Origin: an uncultured Bordetella sp.
GTDB lineage: Bacteria > Pseudomonadota > Gammaproteobacteria > Burkholderiales > Burkholderiaceae_B
Assembly (NCBI GenBank): GCA_937881145.1
Contig: CALGFL010000319.1
Coordinates: 1-9,117 of the forward strand
Direction: 5' to 3'
Length of the DNA: 9,117 nucleotides
Part shown: in pieces, positions 1-6,314 of the stretch
Layout: every line of letters begins with the position of its first letter
How positions within the stretch are numbered: position 1 is the stretch's first letter
Made by a program: the position numbers and the translations under genes
The notes under the pieces: generated by a model
The model's input: the letters and a program-made list of their open reading frames with translations, nothing else
The model's database searches: none
What the model was told of the DNA's origin: nothing

Positions 1-321
1 GGCCAGGCAAACGGCCCATGGTTCCCATGTATGCAGGTCGAACGCCTCGGGCAGCGTGATAGAGGGTGATGCTGACAGCCAGGAGTAAAGCCAGCGGGCA
101 AGGACAAGTGCCGCTACGCCTTTCAGTACATCCACTAGCAGTACTGCCAGCGCAGGCCATTTACCCAGGGTCCGCAGCACGTTCGTCGCTCCAGTGGACT
201 TGGAGCCATACTCCCGAATGTCAATGCCCTTGAGTAGCTTCCCCGCAAGATAGCCCGTAGGGATGGAGCCGAATAGATAGGCGATCACCAATCCAGCCAC
301 GTTCGCTACCCAGAACCCCAT
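1..321 (-). CDS. plsY: Glycerol-3-phosphate acyltransferase, PlsY family (3' part cut off by window edge)
   Basis: PlsY is an integral membrane enzyme that transfers an acyl group from acyl-phosphate to glycerol-3-phosphate, making lysophosphatidate, the first step of phospholipid synthesis. The 107 N-terminal codons of a protein usually near 200 residues are present. They show a first hydrophobic segment leading into motif 1 (GSIPTGYLAG, about residues 18-27), then GIDIREYGS and motif 2 (STGATNVLRTLGK, about 43-55), then a second hydrophobic segment (ALAVLLVDVLKG). The ATG at 321 is preceded by GAGGTGA at a normal distance. The family normally has GSGN or GSGS at the head of motif 2, the proposed glycerol-phosphate loop; here it reads GSKS. 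The style (GIDIRE, STGATNVLRT, a W-x-PW stretch before the cut) recalls cyanobacterial-type PlsY more than the usual betaproteobacterial GSGNPGATN form, judged from memory. It may therefore be a second, acquired copy. Family assignment is secure; activity is unknown. Confidence 0.88.
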   Translation of the reverse strand, partial: MGFWVANVAGLVIAYLFGSIPTGYLAGKLLKGIDIREYGSKSTGATNVLRTLGKWPALAVLLVDVLKGVAALVLARWLYSWLSASPSITLPEAFDLHTWEPWAVCLA

Positions 322-482
322 GAAGGTCACCTCAACGATCTGCCCAAGAGCGCTCGATGATACTGCCTTGTATCGGCAGAGTCCGGCCGAGCTGACGCCA
401 GATCTAGTCAATCGATTGCAGGAAAGCCTGCTATTTCTCGAGTATCGTACCTGTCTGTTTGGTGGTCACGAGGAACCCGAAA

Positions 483-881
483 ATGCAAGGTAGTTGCTTA
501 TGTGGCGGCATCCGCTACGCAATCTCGGGGCCGTTAACAGGGGCACTTAACTGCCATTGCTCGATGTGTCGTAAGGCGCATGGCGCTGCATTTCGGTCTA
601 GAGCAGCGGTAGCAGCAAGCGATTTTCACTGGATCAGCGGTGAAAGCCAAATTACGTGGTATGAGTCATCGCCGGGAAATCACCGCGGATTTTGCCGCGC
701 ATGCGGTACGCCTTTGCTTAGTCGATTCGACGATAATCCGTCTGTCTACGGACTGCCATTAGGGGCGCTGGACGATGATCCCGGCGTTCGCCCAGAGCGA
801 CATGTGTTCGTCGCCAACAAAGCCCCTTGGTTTGACATTGCAGATGCCTTGCCACCGCATCCGAATGTTTCGAGCGAGTAG
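483..881 (+). CDS. GFA / CENP-V-type zinc-binding protein
   Basis: This 132-residue protein belongs to the GFA family (glutathione-dependent formaldehyde-activating enzyme fold), small cytoplasmic proteins that bind zinc through clustered cysteines. Most members have no known substrate, and the formaldehyde role of the founder should not be assumed. All expected metal ligands are visible: SCLCGG near the N-terminus (C5, C7), NCHCSMCRKAHG (three cysteines around 31-36), and FCRACGTPL (CxxC near 76-79). The length is typical. ATG 483 is chosen because family members start just before the first CxC and a GAGGA sits 8 bases upstream. An in-frame TTG at 459 would add eight residues without family support. 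It is divergent from the plsY-like gene, with about 160 bp between them; I found no convincing promoter there, only short weak hairpins. No operon partner is evident. Confidence 0.85.
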   Translation: MQGSCLCGGIRYAISGPLTGALNCHCSMCRKAHGAAFRSRAAVAASDFHWISGESQITWYESSPGNHRGFCRACGTPLLSRFDDNPSVYGLPLGALDDDPGVRPERHVFVANKAPWFDIADALPPHPNVSSE

Positions 882-1084
882 CTTGACTGAGTTTGATCAG
901 AACACAGTTGTAGGTAGCCACTTAAGCAAGTTGTGAAAGTCTGCGATGGGTCGACTTCAGCCGATCGCATCAAGCAGCAGCTGACCACAACCGGGCGCCA
1001 GACTTAGCCATCTTGATCGTCAAAATTCGAGCTTTAGTGCAAGACCGTGCGGCAAGCCACCCCAATTCAATAAAAACCTACCTT

Positions 1085-1627
1085 ATGCGAGATCAGTTTT
1101 TCTCGAATGTTTTAGCCAATCGAAATAACCGTGAAATTCTCGATCGATGGGATGCGCTGGCGCTGCCAGATGGCTGGCTCGTAGCGGGCTGCCTGTTCCA
1201 AACGGTGTGGAATCTGCAAGCTGGCCGCGCGCCAGAAAACGATATCAAGGACTATGACGTTTTTTATTTCGATGCCGACGATCTGAGCGATGCAGGCGAG
1301 CGGGCCATGCAAGCGCACGTGGATGAAATCCTGGCTGATCTGGGCGTTACGATCGAAGCATCGAACCAAGCGCGCGTGCATCTCTGGTACGAAGCGCATT
1401 TTGGCTATCCGTGTAACGCGTTTCGTAGCGCAACAGAGGGCATCGATCGTTTCCTAATCCCAGCCACTTCGGTAGGAGTTCGGCCTGGATCGATCTACGC
1501 TCCAAACGGTCTTGCCATGTTGTACGAAGGCACGTTGACAATGAATCCACTGACCCCGCACAGGGATTTATTCGAGAAAAAGGCCGCATCGTACCGCGCG
1601 CGCTGGCCTTGGCTCCGCGTCGAATGA
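1085..1627 (+). CDS. DUF925-type nucleotidyltransferase family protein
   Basis: This 180-residue protein resembles the DUF925 (NTP_transf_6) family, which has a nucleotidyltransferase fold and no well-defined substrate. Diagnostic stretches are WLVAGCLFQTVWN (about 32-44), IKDYDVFYFDADDLS (about 54-68, with the acidic residues expected for metal binding), and a C-terminal YAPNGLAMLYEGTL followed by a basic, aromatic tail. The frame is open upstream to a TTG at 1013, which would add 24 residues. ATG 1085 fits the usual family N-terminus (a short helix before the NREILDRW region). Neither start has a clear Shine-Dalgarno sequence, so the start is uncertain. The region 882-1084 holds no other gene I can support. 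The 5' end is notably AT-rich compared with genes further right, consistent with an accessory gene. It converges on the small minus-strand ORF at 1647-1814. Confidence 0.8.
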   Translation: MRDQFFSNVLANRNNREILDRWDALALPDGWLVAGCLFQTVWNLQAGRAPENDIKDYDVFYFDADDLSDAGERAMQAHVDEILADLGVTIEASNQARVHLWYEAHFGYPCNAFRSATEGIDRFLIPATSVGVRPGSIYAPNGLAMLYEGTLTMNPLTPHRDLFEKKAASYRARWPWLRVE

Positions 1628-1632
1628 GCAAG

Positions 1633-1657
1633 CGGGTGATTAACAATTAACCGCCCG
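1633..1657. terminator. Hairpin between convergent genes, possible bidirectional terminator
   Basis: Two 11-base arms (1633-1643 and 1647-1657) flank a 3-base loop and pair except for one G-T wobble and one A-C mismatch. It starts five bases after the nucleotidyltransferase stop, and the stop codon of the small minus-strand ORF lies inside it. No T-run follows on either strand, so intrinsic termination is only plausible. Confidence 0.4.
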
Positions 1658-1814
1658 AAGATGAGCCTTGCGCTGTGACCCGTCTCATTGCACGTAACCG
1701 CTCAAGACCGGTATCGATCATGCGAGCCGGTTCTCGGCCAGGAGCAGCCTGAGATAAGTCCCAAAAGTGAACCATATGTGCACCCCCGAAGCCTACATCC
1801 TGACATCGAGTCAT
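1647..1814 (-). CDS. Unrecognised 55-residue ORF overlapping the macro-domain stop codon
   Basis: I do not recognise this protein. The ORF starts with an ATG at 1814 that overlaps the TGA of the macro-domain frame as ATGA, the usual layout of a translationally coupled downstream gene, and ends at TAA 1647-1649. The product begins MTRCQDVGFGGAHMVHFWDL and ends in a basic, low-complexity tail (LRAMRRVTAQGSSSGG). It has a glycine/aromatic N-terminal half and an arginine-rich second half, with no membrane segment or signal peptide. An internal ATG at 1775 would give 42 residues. Because the macro-domain gene ahead of it is broken, coupled translation into this ORF would now be impaired unless it starts independently. 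It could be a real small protein, the remnant of a longer one, or chance. Only the overlap and the uninterrupted frame support it. Confidence 0.4.
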   Translation of the reverse strand: MTRCQDVGFGGAHMVHFWDLSQAAPGREPARMIDTGLERLRAMRRVTAQGSSSGG

Positions 1815-2241
1815 GCATGCGGCTTATTCAACAGGCGCTCATATTGAAGGAAGTCTTCTGGTGAAAAACAGCAGAAGATTACCTCTTGAATGGACGAGTC
1901 CGGTGACAAGCTTTGGCGCACACTTTTAACGGCTACCTGCGCCGCCAATTCGATGGGATAGCCGTATATGCCGGCTCGCCGCTGTCTCCGCCCGCCCAGA
2001 CTGGACCTACTGTATGAATGATGTATTGGGCGCAAAGACGATAGGCTTTGGTCATTTTTGCATCGCAAGTCTTGCAACCTCCAAGCAGCCTGCATTCATG
2101 CGCGAGATCCGGGCCTGCGGCACGATGTATGGCGCCGTCGACTCCACCGCCACCAAGCAATGACGGGTTTGCCGCGTTGACGATAATGTCCACATGAAGC
2201 TTCGTAATGTCCGAATGGACTGCACGCAAGCTTGTAGGCAT
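1811..2241 (-). pseudogene. Macro-domain (ADP-ribose/O-acetyl-ADP-ribose hydrolase-like) gene, broken by internal deletion and frameshift
   Basis: The intact family (YmdB-like macro domains) binds ADP-ribose and removes O-acetyl or protein-linked ADP-ribose. The start is sound: ATG at 2241 with AAGGAG about 8 bases upstream. The first frame gives the N-terminal half, with [20 protein letters not shown], the [14 protein letters not shown] loop, and [18 protein letters not shown]. After GEP the reading becomes unrelated and stops at 1933-1935. In another frame the C-terminal part continues immediately ([20 protein letters not shown], then EVIFCCFSPEDFLQYERLL) to a TGA at 1811-1813. The stretch normally between them (about 30 residues, helix plus AFPAISTG) is missing. 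The junction is near 1969-1976. Since the lost length is not a multiple of three, this is a deletion and not a single miscalled base. It lies 16 bp downstream of the VOC gene, evidently in the same transcript. Confidence 0.85.
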
Positions 2242-2257
2242 ATCTTCGCTCCTTGCG

Positions 2258-2668
2258 CTAGATCGCAGGCCCCTTCAGCTCGATTTGATTTCCGTCGGGA
2301 TCGAAGCAATAGATCGAAAGTCCATCGCCTTCAGCGCCGTATCGCATCACGGCCTTGTCCGCGGCAAGCCCAAAGGCTTTTAGATGTTCGAGGATGGCGG
2401 CTTCATCGAACGGGTCGACCCGCAGGCAAAAGTGGTCGAGATTGCGCCGCTCTTTGCCTGGGGCTTCGCCGCCCGCGGCGCCCAAGGGGCCCTGCACGTC
2501 GACCAGATCGATCATGGATCCACCGGCGCCCAGATGAACCATGGCGTATTTATCGTTCTTCTTCTTGATGGAACAGCCCAGCACCTTCGTATAGAAATCC
2601 ACGCTACGCGCCAGGTCCCGAACCCTGAGTACGACATGGTCCAGGTGCTTAATCTGAAATGCCGGCAT
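2258..2668 (-). CDS. VOC-superfamily (glyoxalase/bleomycin-resistance-type) protein
   Basis: This 136-residue protein has two beta-alpha-beta-beta-beta modules typical of the vicinal-oxygen-chelate superfamily of metal-dependent dioxygenases, isomerases and resistance proteins. Module 1 opens with [20 protein letters not shown] (residues 7-26). Module 2 opens with NLDHFCLRV (76-84) and ends [14 protein letters not shown] (121-134). Metal ligands expected at H11, H79 and E130 are all present; the fourth position probably lies around D54. ATG 2668 is chosen over an upstream in-frame start at 2728 because AGGGAGA lies 7 bases before it and the domain begins directly after. It follows NAT by 66 bp and precedes the broken macro gene by 16 bp on the same strand. 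The substrate cannot be told from sequence; glyoxalase I activity is possible but not specifically indicated. Confidence 0.88.
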   Translation of the reverse strand: MPAFQIKHLDHVVLRVRDLARSVDFYTKVLGCSIKKKNDKYAMVHLGAGGSMIDLVDVQGPLGAAGGEAPGKERRNLDHFCLRVDPFDEAAILEHLKAFGLAADKAVMRYGAEGDGLSIYCFDPDGNQIELKGPAI

Positions 2669-2734
2669 GATTATCTCCCTGCGGTGAGACGAAGTTTGCT
2701 TCAGACAGCCGCCAATCGCGAATCCCATTGTCGG

Positions 2735-3556
2735 CTATGTTTCCGTCCCATTCCATTCCGAAATCATCGGAACGCTCAGGCCGTCCACCTCGGGCAGATC
2801 GAGGTCGAATTGCTCGGCGAGCAATGTTCGCAACGCAGCGCGATCGGTCAACAGAGTCGAGCGAGTCTGATCCGCCTGGCGCACCGTGACGTAGCGATTC
2901 ATGACGCTGACGCGCCCATCCGGTTTGAACAGGCTCAGGAACAGATTATTGACGAACGGCGAACCCGGGTGCGTGGCCGTAAAGTGGTTGGCTACTTCGA
3001 AATCGACGGCAAGCTCGTGTTCAAGCGTCGAAACCCAAGCGTCCGCGGGCTCGCTACCCAGGCGGTGCCGCAAAATCCAATCGTTATCCTTGCGATACAT
3101 CCAGTGCGTCGTGCCCGCCGGACCGGAGGTTCCGCAGTCGACGAGCGGCACCGGGAACATGGGCGCGGGACCGCCAAAGCCAGGGTCCAGAACATAGGTT
3201 TCCCCCGCGACGGCGACGGTCAGGAACATATGGGTTCGCGGAGATTGCTGGCGCGGGGACATCAGCAGGACACGCGCCGAATGCCGGGCAGGCTGGAATC
3301 CAAGCGCTTCGATCGCCGCCGCGAACAGCGTCATGTGCTCGAAGCAGTAGCCGCCGCGCCGCGAGCGCACCAGCTTTTGCTGAAGACTGTCCAGATCCAG
3401 CCGCACAGGGCGCCCGAGCAGGACATCGAGGTTTTCGAACGGGATATGCCTCATATGCGCCCGCATCAGCCCATCGAGCGTTTCGAGCGAGGGCAATGTA
3501 TCGCCTTTCCAGCAGATGCGTTCGAAATAAGCGTCCAAATCGAAAGCGGTCGTCAT
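2735..3556 (-). CDS. nat: Arylamine N-acetyltransferase (NAT)
   Basis: NAT is a cytosolic enzyme that moves an acetyl group from acetyl-CoA to arylamines, arylhydroxylamines or hydrazines through a cysteine intermediate. The 273 residues match the usual family length. The catalytic triad is clear: C71 in RRGGYCFEHM, H109 in RTHMFLTV, and D124 in VLDPGFGG. IPFENLDVLLGRP (38-50) is the family's N-terminal signature. ATG 3556 is supported by AGGAAGG just upstream; the frame runs open to 3637 without family support for the extra 27 residues. It lies 49 bp downstream of the iron-dependent alcohol dehydrogenase and 66 bp upstream of the VOC gene, so a detoxification-flavoured transcript is possible. 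The shared transcription is inferred only from spacing and orientation. Confidence 0.95.
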   Translation of the reverse strand: MTTAFDLDAYFERICWKGDTLPSLETLDGLMRAHMRHIPFENLDVLLGRPVRLDLDSLQQKLVRSRRGGYCFEHMTLFAAAIEALGFQPARHSARVLLMSPRQQSPRTHMFLTVAVAGETYVLDPGFGGPAPMFPVPLVDCGTSGPAGTTHWMYRKDNDWILRHRLGSEPADAWVSTLEHELAVDFEVANHFTATHPGSPFVNNLFLSLFKPDGRVSVMNRYVTVRQADQTRSTLLTDRAALRTLLAEQFDLDLPEVDGLSVPMISEWNGTET

Positions 3557-3605
3557 CTTTCTGCCTTCCTGATTGCCGAGTGCATCGCGCCACGGGTAGA
3601 GCAGG

Positions 3606-4763
3606 TCAATACGCCGCCTGGTAGATCGCAAAGGCATCGGCCCGCGTCACCTCGCGCGGGTTGTTCACCAGCAGGCGGGTCTGCAGCATCGCGTCGTCTG
3701 CCAGCCGGTCCAGGTCGCCCTGGGTCACGCCCACTTCCGAAAGGCGCGAGGCAATGCCGGTCTGCGGCGACAGTTCGGCGCAATAGTCGATAAACGCCGC
3801 GCAGCGCTGCGCGCTCGTGCCCGTGCTGCCCGGCACGACGATGGCCGCAAGCTCGGCATACAGTTCGCGCGCCGCGTCCGCGTTGAAGCGCAGCACATGG
3901 GGCAGCACCAGCGCATTGGACAAACCGTGCGGCACGTGAAAGTGCCCACCCAGCGGATAGGCCAGCGCGTGCACCGCCGCCACCGGCGCATTGGCGAAGG
4001 CCTGGCCGGCCAGCATCGCGCCCAGCAGCATGGCCTCGCGCGCCTCGCGGTCGTGCGGATCGCGGCAGGCCCGCAGCAAATGCTTGGACAACAGCGCCAG
4101 CGCCTGCCGCGCCAGGCCGTCCGACAGCGGATTCTTCTTGTGCGCGCTGGTGTAGGCCTCGATGGCGTGCACCATGGCGTCGATGCCAGTGGCGGCGGTT
4201 ACGGGCGCGGGCAGATCCAGCGTGAGCTCGGCGTCCAGCACGGCCATGTCGGCGTACAAGTGCGGCGACACCACGCCTGCCTTGGTCGTGGCGCCGGTGG
4301 TCACGATGGAGACGCAGGTCACCTCCGACCCCGTGCCGGCAGTGGTGGGCACCTGCACCAGCGGCAGGCGCGGCCCGCGCACCTTGCCCACGCCGTACAT
4401 CTCGCCCAGCGGCTGGTCGGACGCCGCCAGCACCGCGATGAGCTTGGCCACGTCCATCGACGAGCCGCCCCCCAGCCCCACCACCACCTCGATGCGCGCC
4501 TGGCGCGCGCGCTGCGCCGCGTCCAGCACCACATGGTCGGGTGGATCGGCGATCACGTCGTCGATGAGCGTGACCTGCCAGCCCTGGGCCGCCAGGCTGT
4601 CGAGCGCGGGACGGATGAGGCCGCAGGTGTTGAGAAAACGGTCGGTGACCACGCACACCCGCGCCAGCCCGGCATAGCGGGCGCGCAGCAGTTCACCCAG
4701 GCGGCGCGCGGCGCCGTAGGACATCATGATGTGCGGAACGGTCTGGAATTCGAAATCGCGCAT
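3606..4763 (-). CDS. Iron-containing (group III) alcohol dehydrogenase
   Basis: This 385-residue NAD(P)-dependent dehydrogenase belongs to the Fe-ADH family, which includes alcohol, butanol, 1,3-propanediol and maleylacetate reductases. The N-terminal dinucleotide-binding half has GLGGGSSMDVAK (96-107) and PTTAGTGSEVT (139-149). The C-terminal helical half supplies the four iron ligands, all present: D195 and H199 in TGIDAMVHAIEAY, H265 in VHALAYPLGG, and H279 in VPHGLSNALVLPH. ATG 4763 follows AGAGGAGG at ideal spacing; a TTG at 4781 lies upstream of that ribosome site and is rejected. The gene begins 66 bp after the dgkA stop, so it could be read through from that operon or have its own promoter. 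A TATTCT box upstream is too weak to claim. The substrate is not determinable; high GC and codon use match the resident chromosome. Confidence 0.95.
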   Translation of the reverse strand: MRDFEFQTVPHIMMSYGAARRLGELLRARYAGLARVCVVTDRFLNTCGLIRPALDSLAAQGWQVTLIDDVIADPPDHVVLDAAQRARQARIEVVVGLGGGSSMDVAKLIAVLAASDQPLGEMYGVGKVRGPRLPLVQVPTTAGTGSEVTCVSIVTTGATTKAGVVSPHLYADMAVLDAELTLDLPAPVTAATGIDAMVHAIEAYTSAHKKNPLSDGLARQALALLSKHLLRACRDPHDREAREAMLLGAMLAGQAFANAPVAAVHALAYPLGGHFHVPHGLSNALVLPHVLRFNADAARELYAELAAIVVPGSTGTSAQRCAAFIDYCAELSPQTGIASRLSEVGVTQGDLDRLADDAMLQTRLLVNNPREVTRADAFAIYQAAY

Positions 4764-4829
4764 GGCTGCCTCCTCTTTCAAGAGGCTAAGAATACTGCGA
4801 CTGCTCTTGCGAGCCGTTTTTTGCGTGCT

Positions 4830-5252
4830 CTAGAGACTTAGCAGCCAATGCCAAAGGCTTGGGCCGAGGATAAAGCTCCAGGCCAGCACGCAATTGACGA
4901 GCGCGACGGTGACGGCGGCGCTGCCCAGGTCTTTCGCACGCTTGGACAGTTCATGGCGTTCGAGCGAGATGCGGTCGACCGCCGCCTCGATGCTGGAGTT
5001 GGCCAGCTCGACGACCAGGACCAGCAGCACGACGCCCACGAGCACCGCGTGCTCGACCGGCCCGACCGGAACGAACAGGCCGGTCGGCACCAGGACGGCC
5101 GCGAGGGTGAGTTCCTGGCGAAACGCGCTTTCTTCGCGGATCGCGATCCGAAAGCCGCTCAGCGAGTACTTGAGCGCATGCCAGGCGCGCGTGATGCCGC
5201 GATTTCCCTTGTACGGATTGGGCGGCAGCGAAGAGGGTTCGGCTTTCTTCAA
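4830..5252 (-). CDS. dgkA: Diacylglycerol kinase, DgkA
   Basis: DgkA is a small inner-membrane kinase that uses MgATP to convert diacylglycerol to phosphatidate, returning it to phospholipid synthesis. The 140-residue product has an amphipathic N-terminal region (RAWHALKYSLSGFRIAIREE, about 22-41) and three membrane helices (about 48-62, 66-82, 112-130). The catalytic signature is VELANSSIEAAVDR (81-94) followed by KRAKDLGSAAV (104-114). The conserved glutamates at 82 and 89 and asparagine 85 are present. No ATG is available near the family N-terminus. The best start is TTG 5252-5250, which shares two bases with the glycosyltransferase TGA (TTGA), suggesting translational coupling. The frame is open much further upstream, but that part only shadows the glycosyltransferase. 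Third gene of the plcP-agt-dgkA unit, where diacylglycerol released by the first enzyme is its natural substrate. Confidence 0.93.
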   Translation of the reverse strand: MKKAEPSSLPPNPYKGNRGITRAWHALKYSLSGFRIAIREESAFRQELTLAAVLVPTGLFVPVGPVEHAVLVGVVLLVLVVELANSSIEAAVDRISLERHELSKRAKDLGSAAVTVALVNCVLAWSFILGPSLWHWLLSL

Positions 5253-6283
5253 ACGACGGCTTTTTCGGTAGGTGCGTGTGCAGCCTTGGGCAGCGGCCGC
5301 AGATGCGAGGCGAACTGTTCGGAGGCCGCGCGCCACGAGAACCGCTCGGCCCAGGCACGCGCGGCCCTGCGCTCGATCTTGAGCGCGTCCAGGCAGGCCT
5401 GGCGCAGATCGTCGTTCATCGCGCCGGCGGCGCCGCCGCTCAGCACATCGACGGGCCCCGTAACCGGGTAAGCCGCCACCGGCGTGCCGCAGGCAAGCGC
5501 CTCGAGCAGTACCAGGCCGAAGGTATCCGTCCTGCTCGGAAACACGAAGACGTCGGCCGCGGCGTAGACCTTGGCCAGCTCCGCCTGCGACAGCACGCCC
5601 AGATAATTGGCGTCGGGATACTGCGCCTTGAGTTTTTCCACGATGGGACCCGTGCCCGCGATCCATTTCGAACCCGGCAGATCCAGCTCCAGGAAGGCTT
5701 CTACGTTCTTCTCGATCGCCACGCGGCCCACGTACAAAAAGATGGGACGCGTCGTGTCGAGAACCTTGGAATCCATGGGATGGAAGATGTCCAGGTCGAC
5801 GCCGCGCGTCCACAGCACGACATTGTCGAAACCGAATTTCTCCAGATCCTGCTTGACCACGGGCGTGGGCGCCATCACGGCTTGCGAGGCGCCGTGGAAC
5901 CAGTGCAGGAAACGGTAGGTCCAGGAAAGCGGAATACCGAAGCGCGCATGTACGTACTCGGGAAAGCGCGTGTGATACGCCGTCGTGAAGGGCAGGCCGT
6001 GCTTGCGCGCGTAGCGGCGCGCGGCCAGCCCGAGCGGGCCTTCGGTGGCGTGGGGCAGCGCGGCGTGTTCGAATGCTGCGAGGCGGTTTTCCAGGCGCCG
6101 GTACGGCAGTATCGAAAGCCGGATTTCCGGATAGGTCGGGCACGGCAGCGTGCGGAACTCCAGCGGGGTAATGAGTTCGACCTCATGCCCGAGCGCGCGC
6201 AGCTCGCGCGAGGTGCTCTTGAGCGTGCGCACGACGCCGTTGACCTGCGGCTCCCATGCGTCGGTGACGATCATGATCTTCAT
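5249..6283 (-). CDS. GT4 glycosyltransferase, probable diacylglycerol glycosyltransferase (Agt/MgtA-like)
   Basis: This 344-residue GT-B-fold retaining glycosyltransferase resembles the family 4 enzymes that include SqdX, GDP-mannose-dependent MgtA and the Agt enzymes that glycosylate diacylglycerol. The N-terminal acceptor domain starts MKIMIVTDAWEPQVNGVVRTL with the usual N-G pair (15-16). The C-terminal donor domain carries YVGRVAIEKN (184-193, phosphate-contacting R187 and K192) and SRTDTFGLVLLEALACG (250-266), where the D-x7-E pair stands in for the common E-x7-E. There is no signal peptide or membrane helix, so it likely acts on the inner face of the inner membrane. ATG 6283 has AAGGAA about 7 bases upstream. 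It lies 31 bp after the phosphoesterase and overlaps the dgkA start. The diacylglycerol acceptor is inferred from this context; donor sugar is unknown. A mannosyl or other envelope glycan role is the alternative. Confidence 0.85.
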   Translation of the reverse strand: MKIMIVTDAWEPQVNGVVRTLKSTSRELRALGHEVELITPLEFRTLPCPTYPEIRLSILPYRRLENRLAAFEHAALPHATEGPLGLAARRYARKHGLPFTTAYHTRFPEYVHARFGIPLSWTYRFLHWFHGASQAVMAPTPVVKQDLEKFGFDNVVLWTRGVDLDIFHPMDSKVLDTTRPIFLYVGRVAIEKNVEAFLELDLPGSKWIAGTGPIVEKLKAQYPDANYLGVLSQAELAKVYAAADVFVFPSRTDTFGLVLLEALACGTPVAAYPVTGPVDVLSGGAAGAMNDDLRQACLDALKIERRAARAWAERFSWRAASEQFASHLRPLPKAAHAPTEKAVV

Positions 6284-6314
6284 CGGGGTTCCTTGTAGCG
6301 GCGCATGGCCGGAT

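Noticed and set aside
459..2250. Integron gene-cassette array (small GFA, nucleotidyltransferase, VOC and macro genes are common cassette cargo)
   Set aside because: Gene orientations are mixed and I found no paired RYYYAAC/GTTRRRY attC-like sites in the gaps.
2384..3793. Long plus-strand open frame (469 codons) opposite VOC, NAT and the 3' end of the alcohol dehydrogenase
   Set aside because: It is antisense to genes with full catalytic motifs, and its product is arginine/proline/histidine-rich without any recognisable domain.
3553..4656. Minus-strand 367-codon frame overlapping the alcohol dehydrogenase
   Set aside because: Alternate-frame shadow of a GC-rich gene; alanine/arginine/glycine-rich with no domain, while the other frame has all Fe-ADH ligands.
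4797..4820. Plus-strand hairpin followed by a T-run (GCTC-TTGC-GAGC then CGTTTTTT) as a terminator
   Set aside because: The stem is only 4 bp and no plus-strand transcript is expected there.
5253..6143. N-terminal extension of DgkA giving a 437-residue fusion protein
   Set aside because: The extension is just an out-of-frame reading of the glycosyltransferase gene; DgkA proteins are about 120-140 residues.
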